A stretch of 32,194 nt of DNA from an uncultured Candidatus Nitrosopumilus sp. (GTDB lineage: Archaea > Thermoproteota > Nitrososphaeria > Nitrososphaerales > Nitrosopumilaceae). The stretch covers positions 1 through 32,194 of the forward strand of contig CATOSM010000007.1 in assembly GCA_951812645.1 (NCBI GenBank), in the 5' to 3' direction. Positions within the stretch are counted from its first letter, which is position 1; each line of letters starts with the position of its first letter. The translations under genes and the position numbers were made by a program. The notes under the pieces are model-generated. The model made no database searches. It had not been told where the DNA came from and saw nothing but the letters and a program-made list of their open reading frames with translations. This document shows, piece by piece, positions 23,076-31,181 of this stretch.

Positions 23076-24533
23076 ATGTATCGCTGGCGTCTTGGTACTG
23101 ATTTGAGTGATATTACTTTAGATTATGTCTCATCAATTGATGATGACTCTCAAATTGCCCTTTATGACATTCTTGGCAGTCAGGCTCACGCTCTGATGCT
23201 ATTTCAAAACGGCATCATCACAAAAAATGACGTAAAAAAAATCTTGTCTGCATTAGAGAATTTGAAAAATGAAAAATTTGATGCGCCATCTGGCGCAGAG
23301 GATATTCATGAACTTGTTGAAACACTGGTAATCAAAAAAGCTGGAATGGCCAGTGGAGGAAAAATGCATACTGCCAGATCCCGAAATGATCAGGTCGTAC
23401 TGGATATTAGAATGAAAATTAGGGATGACATCAACATTCTCTGCAACTGCCTTTTAGACACCGTTGAGGCACTAGTTTCTGTTGCCAAAAACCATCAAAA
23501 AACAATCATGCCCCTTTACACCCATCTTCAGCAAGCACAAGCTGGATTATTCTCTCATTATCTTTTAGCACATGCCGATGCCTTGACTAGGGATTTTGAA
23601 AGGCTGTTTGATACCTTTAAGCGAATAAATCAAAGTCCCCTTGGCGCTGGTCCGGTTGGTGGAACAAGCATCCCTATTGATAGACATAGCACTGCAAAGA
23701 TGTTGGGATTTGATGATCTTGTTGAAAACTCAATTGATGCAACAAGTACCAGGGACTTTGTAGCAGAATACGTTGCAATGGTCTCAATTTTGATGACTAA
23801 TCTTAGCAAAATTTCTGAGGACTTTATTATCTGGTCCACGTCAGAATTTTCATTCATTGAACTATCTGACGAATTTACATCTCCTTCCAGTGTGATGCCT
23901 CAAAAAAAGAATCCTGATATTTTAGAACTAACGCGCGGTAAAACCGCAGAAGTCATTGGAAATTTGACTGCAATCTTAGCCACCGTTAAAGGATTGGCAT
24001 CTGGGTATGGGAGGGATTTACAGCAAATCAAATCCTCCATCTGGTCCACGTCAGAAATTTCCATTGGCGCCCTGTTGATTTTAAAATCCGTACTTCTAAC
24101 TGTGAAAATAAACGAAAAACAAATGAAAAAAATAACCGAATCAAGTAATCTGATTGCGTTAGATGTTGCTGAAAAACTGGTCCAAGAAGGAATTCCGTTT
24201 AGAGTGACCCACAGGATTTCAGGAATTCTTGTTCAGTTAGCCCATAACTCGAAAAAACCAATTTCAAAACTAACCCCATCTGAAATCAAAAAATCCGTAA
24301 ATGGCACAAAAGTTGATCCCAAAACCGTCTCAAAAATCATTTCCTCGACAAGTGTAACTTCTTCATTAAAAGATAGGAAATCATTTGGTTCTTCAGGCTA
24401 TGATGAACAAAAAAGGATGATTTCTGATAGGACTCAAAAAATCAATGAATACCGCTCTGTCCTGTTAGAAAGAGAAAACAAAATTAGTTCTTCTATTGAT
24501 GATTTGACAAGACAAATCAACGCAATAATTTGA
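23076..24533 (+). CDS. argH: Argininosuccinate lyase
   Basis: The 485-aa fumarase-superfamily enzyme splits argininosuccinate into arginine and fumarate. The fumarate-lyase signature SSVMPQKKNPD lies near residue 272, with the upstream SGAEDIHELVE, ARSRNDQVVLD and TYLQQAQAG-type motif (here THLQQAQAG) near 145. The protein is of normal length, and the C-terminal part after residue 400 is Lys/Ser-rich and probably helical. It has its own promoter in the divergent intergenic gap. Confidence 0.97.
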   Translation: MYRWRLGTDLSDITLDYVSSIDDDSQIALYDILGSQAHALMLFQNGIITKNDVKKILSALENLKNEKFDAPSGAEDIHELVETLVIKKAGMASGGKMHTARSRNDQVVLDIRMKIRDDINILCNCLLDTVEALVSVAKNHQKTIMPLYTHLQQAQAGLFSHYLLAHADALTRDFERLFDTFKRINQSPLGAGPVGGTSIPIDRHSTAKMLGFDDLVENSIDATSTRDFVAEYVAMVSILMTNLSKISEDFIIWSTSEFSFIELSDEFTSPSSVMPQKKNPDILELTRGKTAEVIGNLTAILATVKGLASGYGRDLQQIKSSIWSTSEISIGALLILKSVLLTVKINEKQMKKITESSNLIALDVAEKLVQEGIPFRVTHRISGILVQLAHNSKKPISKLTPSEIKKSVNGTKVDPKTVSKIISSTSVTSSLKDRKSFGSSGYDEQKRMISDRTQKINEYRSVLLERENKISSSIDDLTRQINAII

Positions 24534-24553
24534 TGAATAAAGTAAAGAGGAGG

Positions 24554-24627
24554 CGGGTCTAAAGGGATTCGGACCCTTGACAACCGGATTAAAAGTCCGG
24601 TGCGCTACCTGGCTGCGCCATAGACCC
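24554..24627 (-). tRNA. tRNA-Lys (TTT)
   Basis: On the minus strand, acceptor GGGTCTA/TAGACCC is perfect and the anticodon stem CCGGA/TCCGG holds loop CTTTTAA (anticodon TTT). The T stem AAGGG/CCCTT is sound, but the loop reads TCCGAAT: position 55, normally U (pseudouridine), is C. The discriminator is G and CCA is not encoded. Confidence 0.93.
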
Positions 24628-24723
24628 TAGTAAAAAATGCTTTAACTGTATAATTTAGTCTTTTACAAAAGATTTTGTTGTGACAGAAACTTTTAATCTG
24701 GCATTTTGACTCAAACAACTTGT

Positions 24724-24798
24724 GCCCTTGTAGTATAGCCCGGTCTAGAATTCGGCCCTGTCACGGCTGAGACGCGTGTTCAAATCCCGCCGAGGGCG
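24724..24798 (+). tRNA. tRNA-Asp (GTC)
   Basis: The cloverleaf has acceptor GCCCTTG/CGAGGGC, anticodon stem CGGCC/GGCTG and loop CTGTCAC (anticodon GTC). The T arm is GCGTG-TTCAAAT-CCCGC with one mismatch (U52 against C62); GCGGG would be expected. The next three bases are CCA, so the 3' end may be encoded, perhaps by chance. Confidence 0.93.
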
Positions 24799-24936
24799 CC
24801 ATTATTTCTATTTTCAACACTTTATGATCAACTGACACGATCAAAATAGCTTTCAAAGAAAATAATTATTGAAAAATGATTTTCTGTTATTACTGCCACA
24901 AGAATATTAAAATTCAGGGAATTTTAGTGAATTTTA

Positions 24937-25692
24937 TTGTCTGAAGAGAAAAAAGAATCTGAAATAGAGGCAAAACCTGCTGAAGATTCTACATCCACAG
25001 ATGAATCTGCAAAAACTGAATCTAAAGCAGAAGCAGCTGCTAAAGCAGCAGAAGAAGCTAAAGCAGCAGAAGAAGCTAAAGCAGCAGAAGAAGCTAAAGC
25101 AGCAGAAGAAGCAACTGCAAAAGCAGAAGCAGCTGCTAAAGCAGCAGAAGATGCAGAAAATGCAGTTAAAGAAGCCTTGGCAAAAGCTGAAGCCGCAAAA
25201 GCAGAGGCAGAGGCCGCAGCAGAAGAAGAATACAAAGCAATAGCCGCTGAAGTCAAAGCAGATGCCGCAAAGAAATCAGATCATACATTCAAGAGACAAG
25301 GTGAGGAAATCTTTAGACGTGATATGGGCGAGCCTGAATTTTGGTTGGAGAAAGAAGATCGTTTCCCAAGACCAATCCTTTCTGCAGATGAACAAGAATC
25401 TCTTACTAGGCAAGCTGAGATTCCACAAGATCAAACTCCTGCATATGTTCCTGAACATGTTCTTAGTCCAGAATTTGGCGGTGTTTCAAATTATGAACGT
25501 GGTGTTGATACATTTTTAGAAGAAACAAGGCAAGAACTTGCACAATTAAAAAACAATCCTGATGCAACTGAAAAAGAGATTAAGGATGCTGAAAATCAAA
25601 TCATTTACTTGGAATCACTACACGAAAATTTCTATATTGGCATGAATGTTTTTAGAACTGCTAAAGGCGGCAGGGATAAAATTAAAGCATAA
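24937..25692 (+). CDS. Ala/Lys/Glu-rich coiled-coil protein
   Basis: The 251-aa protein starts at TTG 24937, with an AT box (AATATTAAAA) about 29 nt upstream. Residues about 25-115 are almost only Ala, Glu and Lys, with KAAEEA-type repeats encoded by a four-copy 18-nt tandem repeat, giving a long charged helix. From about residue 120 the sequence is ordinary (GEEIFRRDMGEPEFWLEKED, VLSPEFGGVSNYERGVD), with a final helical pair (ETRQELAQLKNN). No membrane segment or signal is seen. It precedes the GluTR-like gene by 3 nt, so they are probably co-transcribed. Function is unknown. Confidence 0.75.
   Translation: MSEEKKESEIEAKPAEDSTSTDESAKTESKAEAAAKAAEEAKAAEEAKAAEEAKAAEEATAKAEAAAKAAEDAENAVKEALAKAEAAKAEAEAAAEEEYKAIAAEVKADAAKKSDHTFKRQGEEIFRRDMGEPEFWLEKEDRFPRPILSADEQESLTRQAEIPQDQTPAYVPEHVLSPEFGGVSNYERGVDTFLEETRQELAQLKNNPDATEKEIKDAENQIIYLESLHENFYIGMNVFRTAKGGRDKIKA
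25039..25110 (+). repeat. Four tandem 18-nt repeats coding Ala-Lys-Ala-Ala-Glu-Glu
   Basis: Four exact tandem copies of GCTAAAGCAGCAGAAGAA lie inside the coiled-coil gene. A degenerate fifth copy starts near 25135. Such exact DNA copies suggest recent expansion and likely length variation among strains. Confidence 0.9.
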
Positions 25693-25695
25693 CAG

Positions 25696-26781
25696 GTGAA
25701 TGATTTGGGACAGGTATCTTTTGATGTATTGAATGCACGAGTCACTTTCAAAAATATACCGCTGCATGCATTATCAAAATTCACTTTCAAAGACGTGGGT
25801 GCTGCATGTGCAGAATTTAAGAAAATTGACGGTGTTGAAGAATGCATTGTCATTCAGACTGCAAGCAGGGTAGAAATTTTTACTGTCAGTAATGTTGAAA
25901 CTGATGATTCTCCTGATGCAAGAAGAGAAGAGGGTAAAGCACTAGTCTTAAACCAAATCAAAGATACTTGGGTATCTTTGTCATCTTTAGAACAAATTGA
26001 CGTTGATCATTTTGATCAAACTCTTGAAGTCTACAAAGGAGACGATGTTTATCTACATCTATTACGACTGGCATCCGGACTTGATTCCGTAGTTGTTGGA
26101 AAACAAGAAGTGTTTGATGAAATCGTTCAATCCCTAGCCAACGCAAAAAATGCTGGAGTGTCTGGCAACATCTTGAATAAATTATTTGACAGTGTAATCA
26201 GATTGGCAGAACGAATGAGGGATACCACTGGAATTGCAAAAGATGTGATTTCATTAGGTGATGTTGCAGTAAAATTAGTTGATGAAAAAGCTGGGCTTGA
26301 TTCTAAGAAAAAGGTCTTAGTAATTGGAACTGGTGAGCCTGCAGCAATGCTTGCAAAAACACTGAAGAAAAAAAGTATTGATTTTGATGTAGCAAGTAGA
26401 AGTGTTGAGCGCGCTACTGGCTTCACAACCATCCTTGGCGGCTCTCCTGTTGACTTTAATGACGTTTTAGCAGGGTTTGACAAATATGATATTGTTTTCG
26501 TCGCGACTACATCTGATTATTTCTTAATCACATACGATAGAATCAGATTGGTTATGGAGGAAAAGAAAAAGGGCACATTGGTTTTAGATTTGTCTGATCC
26601 TAGGACCGTTGATGAGGGAATTACCGCACTTCCTGGTATCAAATTACTGTTTAGAGATCAGATTACAGAACTCTATGAGGAAAGTGTAAAGGCTAGAGCG
26701 GGCATTGTCCCGGCAGTAGAAAAAATCATTGAAAAGGAACTTCCCGTTTTATCCGCTAGGATGAAGAGACTGGATGCCTAA
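25696..26781 (+). CDS. hemA: Glutamyl-tRNA reductase homologue without the usual catalytic Cys
   Basis: The 361-aa protein has the three-domain layout of GluTR, the first enzyme of C5 tetrapyrrole synthesis. The catalytic-domain region reads CIVIQTASRVEIF, where the family has TCNR: the nucleophilic Cys is Ala and Asn is Ser. The GE(D/N)QI loop is also changed (LDSVVVGKQEVFDEI). The NADPH domain is clear (VLVIGTGEPAAMLAKTL near 214, SRSVERA near 240). A Cys lies seven residues before the changed position. It may be a diverged or non-catalytic paralogue, or use another nucleophile. The GTG start follows the coiled-coil gene by 3 nt. Annotation as hemA is by family only. Confidence 0.8.
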   Translation: MNDLGQVSFDVLNARVTFKNIPLHALSKFTFKDVGAACAEFKKIDGVEECIVIQTASRVEIFTVSNVETDDSPDARREEGKALVLNQIKDTWVSLSSLEQIDVDHFDQTLEVYKGDDVYLHLLRLASGLDSVVVGKQEVFDEIVQSLANAKNAGVSGNILNKLFDSVIRLAERMRDTTGIAKDVISLGDVAVKLVDEKAGLDSKKKVLVIGTGEPAAMLAKTLKKKSIDFDVASRSVERATGFTTILGGSPVDFNDVLAGFDKYDIVFVATTSDYFLITYDRIRLVMEEKKKGTLVLDLSDPRTVDEGITALPGIKLLFRDQITELYEESVKARAGIVPAVEKIIEKELPVLSARMKRLDA

Positions 26782-26786
26782 TTTTA

Positions 26787-26954
26787 CTATAGTCCCTGTT
26801 TTCTTAATAGAAACTGCATAACTGCCTCTTTAGAGTAATCTATTCCGTGTTCCTCGTCAGTATGAGCCCTAAAATTATCAATAACCGCCTCCATTTCGCC
26901 TTCGGCTACAAAATTACATTCAAATCCATAATCATTACACTTGAGTTTTGCCAT
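26787..26954 (-). CDS. DUF1059-like small protein
   Basis: This 55-aa gene reads MAKLKCNDYGFECNFVAEGE, then AVIDNFRAHTDEEHGID, resembling DUF1059 proteins (C-x-x-x-GF-x-C pattern followed by an acidic helix and HTxxxHG). The two Cys and His may bind a metal. The TATA-like box TTTTATATTG on the minus strand lies about 25 nt before the ATG. Its end is 5 nt from the end of the convergent GluTR-like gene. Function is unknown. Confidence 0.75.
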   Translation of the reverse strand: MAKLKCNDYGFECNFVAEGEMEAVIDNFRAHTDEEHGIDYSKEAVMQFLLRKQGL

Positions 26955-26973
26955 ATTTTGGTAGAAAAATAGT

Positions 26974-26983
26974 CAATATAAAA
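26974..26983 (-). promoter_or_regulatory. TATA-like box of the DUF1059-like gene
   Basis: The minus strand reads TTTTATATTG centred about 25 nt before the start codon at 26954. Confidence 0.45.
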
Positions 26984-27058
26984 ATCCACAGGTATTAAAT
27001 CACTAGAGGTAATTTCTTTTTTGAAATACCAGAACATGAGTTGCTGTTTTTAAGTCAT

Positions 27059-27901
27059 CTATCCATATGACTCGAATTTAATTCCGAAACTCCCATCTGG
27101 CTTTTTCTCATGTTCTGTAACGAAACCTTTCGGACCCAGATGTTCAATGACCCCATCAATCGTTCCTTGATACCCACAAATGTAGATGATGCTATTTTCT
27201 GGAGTTAGTTCTTCTCCTACCATTTCTTCCACGGGCGATAATCCGGATTTTTTATCAGGCTTGAAAAATGATTCTACCCTGCCTACATGACCATTCCAAG
27301 ATCTGTTAAAGAATTCCTTTGGTCTGCTGATTGCAGCTCTGTATCTAAAGTTCCATTGCTCTCTTCCTCTTTTTTCACTTTCTAATTCCAAATCTGTCAA
27401 TAATCGTTTATAGCTTAGCTCATCAACGTAACTTGCACCGTGCAGAACGACCACTTCCCGTTTATCATTAGTGTCGTGGAAATGCTTTGCAAATGCAATA
27501 AATGGTGCCAGTCCTGTACCCCCGCCTACACAAATCACTCTTCGGTTATCCTTTTGTCCGTCAGGTAGTTTGTCACTAATTTGTAATGCAGCCCCTGTCG
27601 GATCTCCGAGAGAAACTTCATCTCCAACACTTAGATAAAACAATTCAGTAGTTACACGACCTGGAAGTGGTTTTCTAACCCATCTGATTACAAATTCAAA
27701 ATAATCTCTATTTTCCGCATGTGATGCAATAGAATATGCCCGCCTGACAACTTTTTTCTCCGCCGGAATTGGAAGGCCTATTGTCAAAAATTGGCCTGTT
27801 TTGTATTCTGGCATTCCGTTTTCTGGAACTAGTCTTATGATTACAAGATCCTCTTTCAGTAACTCCCTATAGACTACTTTTGCTTTCATCTCAGTTACCA
27901 T
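27059..27901 (-). CDS. FAD/NAD(P)-binding oxidoreductase, FNR family (copy 2)
   Basis: The 280-aa paralogue of the protein at 16244-17089 has the same motifs: YKTGQFLTIGLP, RRAYSIASH, GGGTGLAPFIAFAKHFHD, IYICGYQGTIDG and the ending FESYG. A 38-nt stretch in the QWNFRYRAAISRP region is identical at the DNA level in both genes. It probably transfers electrons between NAD(P)H and a ferredoxin or similar carrier. A perfect palindrome lies 2 nt upstream of its start, suggesting regulation different from copy 1. Confidence 0.9.
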   Translation of the reverse strand: MVTEMKAKVVYRELLKEDLVIIRLVPENGMPEYKTGQFLTIGLPIPAEKKVVRRAYSIASHAENRDYFEFVIRWVRKPLPGRVTTELFYLSVGDEVSLGDPTGAALQISDKLPDGQKDNRRVICVGGGTGLAPFIAFAKHFHDTNDKREVVVLHGASYVDELSYKRLLTDLELESEKRGREQWNFRYRAAISRPKEFFNRSWNGHVGRVESFFKPDKKSGLSPVEEMVGEELTPENSIIYICGYQGTIDGVIEHLGPKGFVTEHEKKPDGSFGIKFESYG

Positions 27902-27902
27902 A

Positions 27903-27919
27903 CAAGAGATTTTCTCTTG
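27903..27919. promoter_or_regulatory. Palindrome at the start of the second FNR-like gene
   Basis: CAAGAGA-TTT-TCTCTTG is a perfect 7-bp inverted repeat located between the start codon and a TATA-like ACATTTAACC on the minus strand. It is a candidate operator or a 5' hairpin. Confidence 0.5.
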
Positions 27920-28015
27920 ACTTTGGTTAAATGTATTTCTCTTAGCATTTGCCTTGTAAAATCTGCTGAGATCCCAATAGCGCTAAATTATCAAGCAATT
28001 CTCTAATCTGGAATT

Positions 28016-28816
28016 TCATTTGCTGATCTGTGACATTATTTCATCAAGAATTTCTTGGCTTGCTGCTGCGATAAAAGAAACCCTTGTATCATAACCTAGA
28101 TCTGCATCAAGGGGATTTAGTCTTCCATCCAATAGCAATCCTCCTGCTTCTTTTACAATCACATAACCTGCAGCAATATCTTGAATTCTTATCTTCTCTC
28201 TCAAATCGATAAAAATATCCATCAATCCTCTTGCAAACATTGCCATTTCAAGAGCATTTGCCCCAAAATGTCTTGTATGATTGTGATTTTCAAATATTGG
28301 GCGCATTTTATTCATCAACTCGATTGATGCACCAGACGTGTTAATTCCCACTATTTTGTAAATAGGATCCTTTTTGCGCACTTTGATCTGTTCCTCCTTG
28401 AAAAACGCGCCTTTGTTTTTTGATGCCCAATACGTTTCTCCGTTTGAAAGATCCGTAATTACTCCATCAGTAATTGAACTAAGCTTGTTCTCTGTCGCAA
28501 ATGCTAACGAACTACAAAAAAATGGAACTCCCCTTACTGCATTTGCCGAACCATCAATTGCATCCATTATGACAAACCCTTTTGGTTTATTTGATATTTC
28601 CACCCTGCCGCACTCTTCTCCTAAAACAACACATTCAAAATCAATCTCTTTAAGATAATCTAAAACAGTTTTTTCTGCAATAATGTCTATGTTCCTTGAA
28701 ACGTCTCCCCCCGCACCAATTCCGAAATCCCCTGCAGCATCATCTGTTCCGGCAAGATCTTTTACATTTTCATAAATTCTCTTTGAAGCTTCACGAAGAA
28801 TTTCTATGACTTCCAT
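28016..28816 (-). CDS. Inositol monophosphatase-family phosphatase
   Basis: The 266-aa enzyme has the family metal sites: VVLGEECGRV near residue 64, VIMDAIDGSAN near 83 (the DxIDG motif) and IRIQDIAAGYVIVKEAGG near 205. Archaeal members dephosphorylate inositol phosphate and often fructose-1,6-bisphosphate; which one cannot be told here. The usual WDxAAG is changed to IQDIAAG. A TATA-like box CTTAAATTAC lies about 25 nt before its ATG. It is divergent from the unknown gene at 28900. Confidence 0.92.
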   Translation of the reverse strand: MEVIEILREASKRIYENVKDLAGTDDAAGDFGIGAGGDVSRNIDIIAEKTVLDYLKEIDFECVVLGEECGRVEISNKPKGFVIMDAIDGSANAVRGVPFFCSSLAFATENKLSSITDGVITDLSNGETYWASKNKGAFFKEEQIKVRKKDPIYKIVGINTSGASIELMNKMRPIFENHNHTRHFGANALEMAMFARGLMDIFIDLREKIRIQDIAAGYVIVKEAGGLLLDGRLNPLDADLGYDTRVSFIAAASQEILDEIMSQISK

Positions 28817-28835
28817 GTTGTCAAACCAGTCATTC

Positions 28836-28845
28836 GTAATTTAAG
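28836..28845 (-). promoter_or_regulatory. TATA-like box of the IMPase gene
   Basis: The minus strand reads CTTAAATTAC centred about 25 nt before the ATG at 28816. Confidence 0.4.
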
Positions 28846-28870
28846 TGAAGAAAATATCTGGTTTGAAAGC

Positions 28871-28879
28871 ATAAATAAC
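28871..28879 (+). promoter_or_regulatory. TATA-like box of the unknown-rfcL operon
   Basis: ATAAATAAC is centred 25 nt before the GTG at 28900, predicting a leaderless transcript starting at GTG. Confidence 0.45.
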
Positions 28880-28899
28880 AATAAGGAAGATTAACGACT

Positions 28900-30015
28900 G
28901 TGAGTGGCAAGGATCAATCCGTAATTAGTAAAGAAGCTTTGATGGGTACAAAACCTGGGAAGCAGATCATAAAACAGGCACTGTTCAAATCTAAAGGCTA
29001 CAAATTATTTAACAAATACAAAGACGAAACAGAAAACCAATTTCCAAATTTTGCAGAACGATTTGCACAAGGATTGTCAAATGAAATAAAATCCGATACC
29101 GATCCGAATGCCACCCAACAGGCATTTGGCAATGAAGTAGGCTCCACCGAAATCATCCTAAACGCCTCTGAGATCGAGCCTATAAAATCAAAATTAGAGA
29201 GTCCTGACGTTATGCAAGATAGGGTAAATCGAATTTTAAACTCAAACTTTGTAAAAATGACTTTTCCTGTCTTCAATGGATTATTTGATGCAGCTGCTGA
29301 ATTTTCTGGAAGAGATGATCCACAACTAAAACAAGACGTGGTTGAAGGGCATATCCTTGCAATTGATCTAAGTGAGCCCATGGACAGAATTGTAGACAAG
29401 GATGAGGATTTGGAATTTCTTGATGATTACAAACTGATGAATCCCTATATCTTGAAATTGGCTCGAGATAAAATTTCAAAAGGTGGGGAACACGTTCTAA
29501 AGGAATTTGAGGCGGGATTTGAAGATGCCAGAATTGGACAGTATCTGGATGAGAAGCTCAAATCAAAACCGACTGAAATTACTGAGGAAGAAATGACTCT
29601 GTCTTACAAAAAATACCGCGCAGTGATGGGAACTGCTGGAAGAAACATGGCCTTGGCAGAAAACCCCCTTGGTGAGATTTTCTATTTGGGTATGGCAAGA
29701 GCTGCTGAAGGCGTCGGCTGTGGAAATGAAATTGAGGATTCTATCAAAAGTGGATTTGTAAAAATTCCTTCTTGGCCACTTTATTATTCATTGTTAGCCA
29801 ATGACGTAAAAAAAGGATTTGAAGTCACGTTAGAAAAAAGTAATTTGTATCTACATGATGCAAGGCTTGCACTTGATTTGCTACCTGATAACTTCTCACA
29901 CAAAGAATTTTTGGAATTCTTGTTCTTAACCGTGGAACATTATAATCAATACTGGCATAACAAATTGGAAAAGGCCAGCAGGTGGTCTGAGTACCAATCT
30001 AAACTTCCCAAGTGA
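28900..30015 (+). CDS. Unknown protein, 371 aa, in the rfcL operon
   Basis: I do not recognise this protein. It starts at GTG 28900, placed 25 nt after a TATA-like box. It appears mostly helical and soluble, with acidic patches (DKDEDLEFLDDYK near 170), a Gly/Ala-rich centre (GTAGRNMALAENPLGE, GMARAAEGVGCGNE) and a helix-rich end (FLFLTVEHYNQYWHNKLEKA). No nucleotide-binding or metal motif is evident. Its stop overlaps the start of rfcL (GTGA), so it is translationally coupled to the clamp-loader large subunit and may act in replication. This is inferred only from position. Confidence 0.7.
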   Translation: MSGKDQSVISKEALMGTKPGKQIIKQALFKSKGYKLFNKYKDETENQFPNFAERFAQGLSNEIKSDTDPNATQQAFGNEVGSTEIILNASEIEPIKSKLESPDVMQDRVNRILNSNFVKMTFPVFNGLFDAAAEFSGRDDPQLKQDVVEGHILAIDLSEPMDRIVDKDEDLEFLDDYKLMNPYILKLARDKISKGGEHVLKEFEAGFEDARIGQYLDEKLKSKPTEITEEEMTLSYKKYRAVMGTAGRNMALAENPLGEIFYLGMARAAEGVGCGNEIEDSIKSGFVKIPSWPLYYSLLANDVKKGFEVTLEKSNLYLHDARLALDLLPDNFSHKEFLEFLFLTVEHYNQYWHNKLEKASRWSEYQSKLPK

Positions 30016-31181
30016 TTACTTTGATGTGGTCTGAAAAATACCGACCTCAGATAGTTTCTGACATGGTGGGAAATGAAGAATCTCGCGCAGCCATTACCGA
30101 GTGGTTTGTTAAATGGAAAAAAGGTACAAAACCCCTGCTTTTAGTAGGCCCGCCTGGAATTGGAAAAACTACCGTTGCATATCTTGCGGCAAAGCGGTTT
30201 GGATATGATGTGATTGGACTGAATGCAAGCGATGTTAGAAGCAAGTCTAGAATAAACGAAATTCTTACGCCTGTTCTAGCTAATGTGAGTGTCATGGGCA
30301 CTCCTATGATATTTGTAGATGAAGTCGATGGAATCCACGGCCGCGGTGATTATGGAGGCGCATCAGCACTTGTTGACATTCTCAAAGAACCTACGGTGCC
30401 AATTCTTCTTGCTGCAAATAGCGACACATCTGATAAAATGAAAAGTATCAAAAAAGCAGTAAAGACAGTAGAATTCAGAAAAATTCCACCGCGATTATTG
30501 CGTGTATATCTTGATAATATATTAAAAAAACAAAATACAAAACTGAGTCCCGGTGCATTAGTAAAAGCTATTGATAAATCAAAAGGTGACGTTCGTTCCA
30601 TGATAAATCTTGCACAGTCTCTAGTAACCGGATTCAATCCTCAAACTGAAAAATCTTTTGAAAACATAAATGTCGAAGACGGCGTAAATGCTTTCTTTAA
30701 AGCAAACTCTATTGAGGAAGCTAGAGGCGTTCTTTATGCCATGCAAATTGATCCTAGAGAAAAAATCAGTGCGTTTTATTCTAGCATCATAACAAGCGGT
30801 TTGGATAATTCCACCATGGCAAAACATCTTGAAATCATATCCAACGCAGACATGCTTTTTGGAAGAATCATGAAAACTCAAAATTGGAGATTGCTTCGCT
30901 ACCTAAATGATATCTTGGTTAAATTATACCAAAATGATGACCGAATCCGTTATACCCAGTACAACTTATCTTGGCCCTTGCTAAATAGAGTCAGATGGGA
31001 TGGCGCAAAAATAAAATCACTGTCTTCCGTAATGGCTAGAAAATTACACCAATCCTCTAGTTCCTTTGTAACCTCTTGTCTGCCATTTGTTTTGTTTTGC
31101 ATCAAAAATAAAACTCTTCAATTAGATCTTGAAGAAACTTTTGGGGATATCATTGACAAGGAGATTGGACTAACACGATGA
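30012..31181 (+). CDS. rfcL: Replication factor C large subunit
   Basis: The 389-aa large subunit of the clamp loader has WSEKYRPQIVSDMVGNEE at the start, Walker A VGPPGIGKTT near residue 43, Walker B MIFVDEVDGIHGRGD near 98, and a helical C-terminal half. It lacks the long basic PCNA-binding tail of some archaeal RFCL proteins. A second start at the ATG at 30024 (MWSEKYRP) is possible; the GTG at 30012 overlaps the upstream stop. It partners with rfcS at 5873-6823. The next gene starts within its stop (ATGA). Confidence 0.95.
   Translation: MITLMWSEKYRPQIVSDMVGNEESRAAITEWFVKWKKGTKPLLLVGPPGIGKTTVAYLAAKRFGYDVIGLNASDVRSKSRINEILTPVLANVSVMGTPMIFVDEVDGIHGRGDYGGASALVDILKEPTVPILLAANSDTSDKMKSIKKAVKTVEFRKIPPRLLRVYLDNILKKQNTKLSPGALVKAIDKSKGDVRSMINLAQSLVTGFNPQTEKSFENINVEDGVNAFFKANSIEEARGVLYAMQIDPREKISAFYSSIITSGLDNSTMAKHLEIISNADMLFGRIMKTQNWRLLRYLNDILVKLYQNDDRIRYTQYNLSWPLLNRVRWDGAKIKSLSSVMARKLHQSSSSFVTSCLPFVLFCIKNKTLQLDLEETFGDIIDKEIGLTR

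Noticed and set aside
25039..25110. Possible CRISPR-like array
   Set aside because: The 18-nt units are tandem without spacers and are in frame with a protein helix.
24924..25256. Minus-strand Ala/Ser-rich frame opposite the coiled-coil gene
   Set aside because: It is the complement of the Ala/Glu/Lys repeats and has no independent support.
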